DNA of 64,000 bases, from positions 124,001 to 188,000 of IMG/VR virus record IMGVR_UViG_3300015360_000023; one strand, given 5' to 3'. Made by a program: the position numbers and the translations under genes. A model generated the notes under the pieces. It searched no databases and was not told the origin of the DNA. It saw only the letters and a list, made by a program, of their open reading frames with translations. This stretch comes from a virus. Positions 59,835 to 64,000 of this stretch are shown here, piece after piece (positions within the stretch are counted from its first letter, which is position 1; every line of letters begins with the position of its first letter).

Positions 59835-60235
59835 AGTGCCATTTATGCGGTACCTATTTAAGTGAGTCGTCCCCAATATGGAATGTTGGAGGCAGAAGAC
59901 GTGTAGCTTTTCGATGCCTGGACCAAAAATGTGGCCTCATTAAGGTAGTGAATCGTTCAGTTATCGAAATCATTTTACCAGATGAAGACATAGTATCTTA
60001 TCAATTACTTATCTCATCTGGTGAGAAATGGTATCGTATCTGGGGTAGAGTTAATTCTGAGGAGCCAAATGATACATCTATCTCTAATATGGATGTAGGT
60101 AGGCCAAATGCTACTGGAAAAGAACAGTTTATTATTAATGTTCCTCGTTTTTACCCTCTACACTTAGAAGAAGATCTCTATACTCAAGCACAAGAAATGC
60201 TGAAGAAACTTAAAAATCTTGTAATATTCTCATGA
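59816..60235 (+). CDS. Array protein 18 (zinc-ribbon head, FS tail), 139 aa
   Basis: GTG start (59816), with AAGG upstream inside the previous gene. CHLC at Cys8/Cys11 and Cys34, Cys39 (RCLDQKCG), a CxxxxC spacing unlike most members. Body has SGEKWYRIWGRVN. Tail KKLKNLVIFS. The start is the least certain in the array; no closer ATG keeps the ribbon. Confidence 0.75.
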   Translation: MAAFSLKCHLCGTYLSESSPIWNVGGRRRVAFRCLDQKCGLIKVVNRSVIEIILPDEDIVSYQLLISSGEKWYRIWGRVNSEEPNDTSISNMDVGRPNATGKEQFIINVPRFYPLHLEEDLYTQAQEMLKKLKNLVIFS

Positions 60236-60609
60236 ATTGTCCTTTGTGTAATAGAAAGATTGCAGTAGAAATAGATAGCTATGAGCACGCGCCTTCATTC
60301 TATTGTAGCTCTATGATTACGCCAGATCCCCCTGGCAACAATACAATCAGCCATTACGGCAAGAGTTATTTATTTCACGGCGGATATGAAGAGGAGGCCA
60401 TCGTCCTACCTTACAAGATAGTAAACTACTTCGTTAATACTGATTACAAAAAACCCAGAAGCGAAATACATAAGTACCAACTTAAGGATATTCAATATTT
60501 TGGTAAGCGTTGGACCTGGGTAAAGATTATGGATCTTCCATATATTCTTGAGATCCTTCAGTACAAAAAGATGCGAAATAGACTTAAAAACATATTATTG
60601 TTCTCATGA
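60232..60609 (+). CDS. Array protein 19 (zinc-ribbon head, FS tail), 125 aa
   Basis: MNCPLCNR (Cys3/Cys6), Cys25 in FYCSSM, and His soon after (ISHYGK), as in the SHY subgroup. Body is Tyr- and Lys-rich (YFVNTDYKKPRSEIHKY). Tail NRLKNILLFS. Coupled at both ends. Confidence 0.79.
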   Translation: MNCPLCNRKIAVEIDSYEHAPSFYCSSMITPDPPGNNTISHYGKSYLFHGGYEEEAIVLPYKIVNYFVNTDYKKPRSEIHKYQLKDIQYFGKRWTWVKIMDLPYILEILQYKKMRNRLKNILLFS

Positions 60610-60968
60610 AAAACTGTCCTCTTTGTGATAAATTGTTGGTCAAACAGTCTACCGTAGATGCGTGCGGATATGAGCCAGCTATCTATTGTCCAGAAGAGAT
60701 AACTCAAATAGGTGATAACCGAAAAGCTAATCACTATCGAGAAGACCCCGAGCTGAATACAGTTACCATGTATGTCGGCTCTTTTCGCATTTTAACTAAG
60801 GATGGCACTTCCAAGGTCGGAACTAGAATGCAGTACAAGACCAGACGAGGCCTTAGAACAACCCGAGGCCGCTGGCGATATAAGACTCTAATCGAAGTCC
60901 CCATCATCCATCCCGATACAGAAGAGAGGCTGTATTCGAGGATTAAACTATTGCTATTACTATCATGA
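60606..60968 (+). CDS. Array protein 20 (zinc-ribbon head, LS tail), 120 aa
   Basis: Cys4/Cys7 (CPLC), Cys20 and Cys28 (IYCPEE), then NHYRED. Contains MYVGSFRIL as in member 16 and a basic middle (YKTRRGLRTTRGRWRYK). Tail SRIKLLLLLS: Phe replaced by Leu but Ser kept. Coupled at both ends. Confidence 0.78.
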   Translation: MKNCPLCDKLLVKQSTVDACGYEPAIYCPEEITQIGDNRKANHYREDPELNTVTMYVGSFRILTKDGTSKVGTRMQYKTRRGLRTTRGRWRYKTLIEVPIIHPDTEERLYSRIKLLLLLS

Positions 60969-61315
60969 CCAATTGTTATTACTGTCAGAAGCCAAGCAGA
61001 TATACAATGGATGAGATGACCCGCATCTATTATTGGCAATGCGATTGGCATGGTGCCGTTAGAGTAAGGCAAACCGAAATGCTAACCGATAGTGGAGCCT
61101 TCAATGTCTCCTTAGTTGTCCTATACAAAGACGCGACCTACAGCGCAACTTTCTTTCGCAATTACGATGTCTTAGCCGGTCTTCCTAAGTTCCGCATCGA
61201 TAAGATTAACCGCCGCCCCAAGACCTCAGAGATTATTCTCGTTCTAGATTTTCATCCAGATATTACTCCAGAGAATATCGCAGCTAAACTACCAACCTAT
61301 ATTCTATTTTCATGA
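60965..61315 (+). CDS. Array protein 21 (zinc-ribbon head, FS tail), 116 aa
   Basis: CYYC at Cys4/Cys7 and Cys26/His29 (CDWH), so the second pair appears to be Cys-His. Tail follows a DITPENIAAKLPTYILFS pattern shared with members 17 and 24 (DITPxNxxxKL). Coupled at both ends. Confidence 0.78.
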   Translation: MTNCYYCQKPSRYTMDEMTRIYYWQCDWHGAVRVRQTEMLTDSGAFNVSLVVLYKDATYSATFFRNYDVLAGLPKFRIDKINRRPKTSEIILVLDFHPDITPENIAAKLPTYILFS

Positions 61316-61713
61316 CAAATACTCTTTATATTGAAGAGGCACCAGCCACTATCCCCTGCTGGTATTGCGGTGAGACCTGTTATCCCACTACAGAACCCTT
61401 TGCAGATCGTCATGCCACAGAGTATCGCTGCCTAAGACACGAACCATTAGATGTTATGTTCCGTTGCGTTAAACATGATATCCCGTCTCCCAATGTATTT
61501 TTCAATACCGTTAGAATTACACTAAAAGATATGAGATTGGACCATAACTTCTATGCTGGTCCAAGAGCTTACCTAGAATGGTATAGGCCCGCCAAAGATA
61601 GATGCTGGGGAGGAGAATGGCGCCAAGTCAAAGTCTTTCCAGTTGATGTTATGATCAATACCGATCTTCATCAAGTATATTCATTACTTAATCTCTATAA
61701 GGTATGGTCATGA
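61312..61713 (+). CDS. Array protein 22 (zinc-ribbon head, WS tail), 133 aa
   Basis: CWYC at Cys16/Cys19 with Cys23, and Cys40/His43 (CLRH). N-terminus is longer and Pro/Ala-rich (TLYIEEAPATIP). The tail SLLNLYKVWS keeps an aromatic-Ser end with Trp in place of Phe. Coupled at both ends. Confidence 0.77.
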   Translation: MTNTLYIEEAPATIPCWYCGETCYPTTEPFADRHATEYRCLRHEPLDVMFRCVKHDIPSPNVFFNTVRITLKDMRLDHNFYAGPRAYLEWYRPAKDRCWGGEWRQVKVFPVDVMINTDLHQVYSLLNLYKVWS

Positions 61714-62069
61714 GACTCATCTGCCAATCTTGTAAGCACGAACTCATCCAAAATGTTTACTGGAAAAATAACATCAAATATGAAGATAATGTCTGGGAAT
61801 GTTCCGAAGGTCACTGCGCCCTTAAAATAGAAGGAAGCAATATAGTTAGCTATACCGTCTTCTTTGAACGTAGCAAGATAATGTACAGGCTATATGCTGA
61901 TTATAATAACGGTATGCAACTAGCCTCCAAAGATACCTCCAGATTTAAAAGAGGCGGTTTCAAAACATCTCTAACCATTCCACAATACATTAATTTAATC
62001 ATCAAAGATGAAATTATACAAGTAGAATACTTAGTAGATAAACTAAGGAAGTTAGTCATCTTTTCATGA
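61710..62069 (+). CDS. Array protein 23 (zinc-ribbon head, FS tail), 119 aa
   Basis: Start set at ATG 61710, in the TCATGA overlap; an in-frame ATG 6 nt earlier lies inside the previous gene. Cys5/Cys8 (CQSC), Cys31 and Cys36 (CSEGHC). Tail DKLRKLVIFS. The ATG overlapping its stop leads only to a five-codon ORF, so coupling is broken here and the next gene starts 36 nt later. Confidence 0.77.
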   Translation: MRLICQSCKHELIQNVYWKNNIKYEDNVWECSEGHCALKIEGSNIVSYTVFFERSKIMYRLYADYNNGMQLASKDTSRFKRGGFKTSLTIPQYINLIIKDEIIQVEYLVDKLRKLVIFS

Positions 62070-62105
62070 CGACACAATGTTAAACCGATCCGCGAGCCAA
62101 CGCGC

Positions 62106-62402
62106 ATGAACTGCCATTACTGCCAAAAGGAATGCCGACACATCAATATCTCCAATAATCATTGGAGATGTCTACCTTGCAAAGTGGATTATCGCGGAGT
62201 GGAAACCAATATCTTCGGCATGATCAACAGCACTTCTTACTACTTCAATATCTATAATGGCCCCAGAGAGTTCCCCGTTAGAATCATGAAAGGATTGCCC
62301 AATGACTTTGCCGTCAACATTGTCGTCAACCTAACAAGTCGCCCGGATATAACCCCTTCCAACGTGGAAGAGAAACTCAGAACCTACCTGCTATTCTCAT
62401 GA
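62106..62402 (+). CDS. Array protein 24 (zinc-ribbon head, FS tail), 98 aa
   Basis: Shortest complete member. Cys3/Cys6 (CHYC) and Cys22/Cys25 (CLPC) form a compact ribbon with a 15-residue gap. The body is one short beta-rich unit (YYFNIYNGPREFPVRI). Tail DITPSNVEEKLRTYLLFS. Shows the minimal architecture. No strong ribosome site before its ATG. Confidence 0.78.
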   Translation: MNCHYCQKECRHINISNNHWRCLPCKVDYRGVETNIFGMINSTSYYFNIYNGPREFPVRIMKGLPNDFAVNIVVNLTSRPDITPSNVEEKLRTYLLFS

Positions 62403-62767
62403 GAATCCCCTGCAAATTTTGCCAACGTCACTATACTCCCAAAGATTACATCGACGTTAAACGCATCAATGGCGGCTGGATTACCTTCAAGAACCAACAC
62501 GTCAATTGTCAAACATGTCTGGTTGACTTCTATTATGATTATACTGATAACTCTAAACTAGTTAGAATTAACTATCGAATAAGAAGTAGACCTTACTCAG
62601 ATGTTAATATGGACCTAGCCCTAAATAAGACTTTCCTTATCTTCCATCCCAAACAAAAGACTTTTTCAACCAGCATCATTGCCTTCGATGGTACCTGGCC
62701 CGAGACCAAGCCCAATGATGCTCTCGCCCTAGCCAAACGTCTAACTAACCTATTGATGTTCCTATGA
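62399..62767 (+). CDS. Array protein 25 (zinc-ribbon head, FL tail), 122 aa
   Basis: Cys5/Cys8 (CKFC) and Cys37/Cys40 (CQTC). Body Tyr-rich (VDFYYDYTDNSKLVRINY). Tail KRLTNLLMFL, final codon CTA before TGA. Coupled at both ends. Confidence 0.78.
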   Translation: MRIPCKFCQRHYTPKDYIDVKRINGGWITFKNQHVNCQTCLVDFYYDYTDNSKLVRINYRIRSRPYSDVNMDLALNKTFLIFHPKQKTFSTSIIAFDGTWPETKPNDALALAKRLTNLLMFL

Positions 62768-63123
62768 CTTTCTACTGTCACTTCTGCGATAAACGATGCC
62801 GACAAACCTTTCCGGAACTTAAAGAATGGTGGTGCGAACATTGCAGAGTCACCTTCCAAGAAGGCAATGGCTCTTTCGGTTTGGATGGAATCAAATTCTC
62901 CCTAGCCAATCCAGACTATAGCCATTATTACTTGACCATTAATTTCGCTTCAAGCTTAACCATCTTGTCCTGGCATCGTCCCCCAAGACACCTCAATGAA
63001 GACCCTCAAGCCTATGATGAACTGCCCAAGGAAAAGGTTGTGCTCCGTATCTGGCAAGCTATCCAAGGTGTCAAGCCCAATAATCTCAAAGACAAAATTC
63101 AAACTCTATTAACCTTCTCATGA
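62764..63123 (+). CDS. Array protein 26 (zinc-ribbon head, FS tail), 119 aa
   Basis: Cys5/Cys8 (CHFC) and Cys24/Cys27 (CEHC), with Cys12 between. The head aligns closely with member 24 (C..CDK.CR...W.C..C...F). Tail DKIQTLLTFS. Coupled at both ends. Confidence 0.78.
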   Translation: MTFYCHFCDKRCRQTFPELKEWWCEHCRVTFQEGNGSFGLDGIKFSLANPDYSHYYLTINFASSLTILSWHRPPRHLNEDPQAYDELPKEKVVLRIWQAIQGVKPNNLKDKIQTLLTFS

Positions 63124-63479
63124 ACCTTAAAGTTGTCCAGTGCTACTCCAAAAACAAAGTCTATTGCTATTATTGTGACGAGGATATGACCCCAGATGAT
63201 GGTCAACAAATCAATGGTTACTTCGATTGCAAACCCTGTCATACCAGATTCATCTGCTCCGGTAACTTCTCCAACCCAGATATTGAATACATTCATTTTA
63301 CCGTTGATAGCTATCTAATTGAATTGAATTATGATAGGAATCAAACCTTCCTATTCCATAAGGATGAATCCCCTATGCGTAGACTGCATATGATGGAGTT
63401 AGCTTACATTGCAGATATTAATCCAACCAACGCTAAGTATTGGCTAACTAAACTATTAAATCTCAAAGCCTTCTCATAA
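63120..63479 (+). CDS. Array protein 27 (zinc-ribbon head, FS tail), 119 aa
   Basis: CYYC at Cys16/Cys19 and Cys37/Cys40 (CKPC), after a longer N-terminus (NLKVVQCYSKNKV). Tail INPTNAKYWLTKLLNLKAFS-type helix ending AFS. Stop is TAA (TCA TAA), ending a long run of coupled genes; a 124-nt gap follows. Confidence 0.78.
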   Translation: MNLKVVQCYSKNKVYCYYCDEDMTPDDGQQINGYFDCKPCHTRFICSGNFSNPDIEYIHFTVDSYLIELNYDRNQTFLFHKDESPMRRLHMMELAYIADINPTNAKYWLTKLLNLKAFS

Positions 63480-63603
63480 ATGGCCTATAATTTCCTATCA
63501 TTATGATTGATATCAATGATTCTCCTTGATTTACCGAGTGATTATAAACTAACCCCCAAAAATTTCCCTGGAAAACTACAGGTTTTACCCAACTTCCTAT
63601 AAA
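63480..63603. other. Gap within the array, no gene seen
   Basis: 124 nt, AT-rich, without an ORF of useful length. It contains CCTATAATTT at its start and a repeated TTATGATTGATATCAATGAT-like AT stretch, so it may hold a promoter for the genes beyond, but no convincing -35/-10 pair was found. Confidence 0.3.
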
Positions 63604-63945
63604 ATGAATTGCCCACTTTGCCAACGCAGCCTAAGACCAGATCCACAGTATCCGTCTTGTCTAACTTGCCCCACCAAAATTACCTATCCTCATTGCACAC
63701 CTATATCTCATTACGAATTTGATGGAGAAGTACTCTGTACAAGCCACCAATGGTATGTCGGCCCCTTCAAACTAGAAATAGATGCTACTGGCTTATCCAT
63801 TTATAAAATCGATGTCCTGAAAACTAAACCAGATTATCCTGCCAAACCCTCTGTCGAATACATCATGTACCTGGATATTCAAATCCCCATTGATGATTCC
63901 AATAAAACTATTAACAAAATCAAGACTTTCATTCTATTCTCATGA
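63604..63945 (+). CDS. Array protein 28 (zinc-ribbon head, FS tail), 113 aa
   Basis: Cys3/Cys6 (CPLC) and Cys19/Cys22 (CLTC), then ISHYEFDG and WYVGPFKLEI and IYKID, features shared with members 16, 19 and 20. Tail NKIKTFILFS. First gene after the gap, with no obvious strong ribosome site, coupled downstream by TCATGA. Confidence 0.78.
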   Translation: MNCPLCQRSLRPDPQYPSCLTCPTKITYPHCTPISHYEFDGEVLCTSHQWYVGPFKLEIDATGLSIYKIDVLKTKPDYPAKPSVEYIMYLDIQIPIDDSNKTINKIKTFILFS

Positions 63946-64000
63946 ACTGTCCTATCTGTCAGAAAAGAATTAAACCTTTCCGCTATTGGGATGCAGACCG
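63942..64000 (+). CDS. Array protein 29, 5' end only
   Basis: Starts MNCPICQKRIK (Cys3/Cys6) in TCATGA overlap with member 28 and runs off the window end after 19 codons. The head matches the family, so the array continues beyond this window. Confidence 0.72.
   Translation, partial: MNCPICQKRIKPFRYWDAD

Larger units (their letters stand above)
49158..64000 (+). repeat. Tandem array of 29 zinc-ribbon/FS-tail paralogues
   Basis: Array of small genes with a shared head (CxxC near residues 3-24, usually followed by a second C or CxxC) and a shared end (helix with K[LI]xx[YL]hhhFS). 21 of 28 complete members end exactly FS, three end FL, one each ends MS, LS, WS and YE. The middle regions are beta-rich and hardly alike. 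19 gene-gene junctions in this region are ATGA overlaps. Interrupted by a kinase-like gene, prfB and three minus-strand genes. Continues past the window end. Confidence 0.8.

Overview
The window is a stretch of a large tailed bacteriophage genome (Caudoviricetes, probably jumbo sized), AT-rich and tightly packed. The host cannot be named. A Gram-negative host is suggested by a phage-encoded lipoprotein and an M23 endopeptidase, but this is inference. Phage hallmarks are PhoH-PIN ATPase, ThyX, dUTPase, class II ribonucleotide reductase, DnaQ-like exonucleases and a very large set of repeat-rich fibre proteins. No head, portal, terminase or polymerase gene is present here.

Layout. 1-6 kb (+): end of class II RNR, PhoH2, methionine aminopeptidase, a NadR-like P-loop protein and small unknowns. 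6.1-8.6 kb (+): a collagen-bearing fibre. 8.6-15.4 kb (+): membrane metalloprotease-like protein, FAD enzyme, exonuclease, HAD phosphatase, zinc protein and M23 endopeptidase. 15.4-31.6 kb (-): a 12-gene structural operon. In transcription order it holds one fibre-adaptor-like gene, three LamG-like genes, then three tandem B-A(-C) cassettes of paralogous adhesin-like proteins. 31.6-39.3 kb (+): five more fibre genes, the first two starting with or matching domains of the minus-strand set. 39.3-46.8 kb: mostly minus-strand nucleotide metabolism and takeover genes (ThyX, IMPDH/GMPR-like, IF-1, a second exonuclease, a SET-domain protein, an HD phosphohydrolase and dUTPase). 46.8-49.2 kb (+): a DGY-rich protein, a PG-binding-like protein and an FGE-like lipoprotein.

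49.2-64 kb (+) is the most unusual part. It is an array of 29 small genes (28 complete, one cut by the window end). Each starts with a CxxC zinc-ribbon-like head and almost all end in a hydrophobic helix finishing Phe-Ser. Most are coupled by TCATGA stop/start overlaps. The array runs past the window end. I do not recognise the family. A complete peptide-chain release factor 2 (UGA/UAA-specific) sits inside the array, and 23 of 28 array genes stop at UGA and none at UAG. With IF-1 and methionine aminopeptidase also present, the phage carries factors for initiation, N-terminal processing and termination of translation.

Limits: calls rest on reading motifs by eye; no database search, structure prediction or composition calculation was run.
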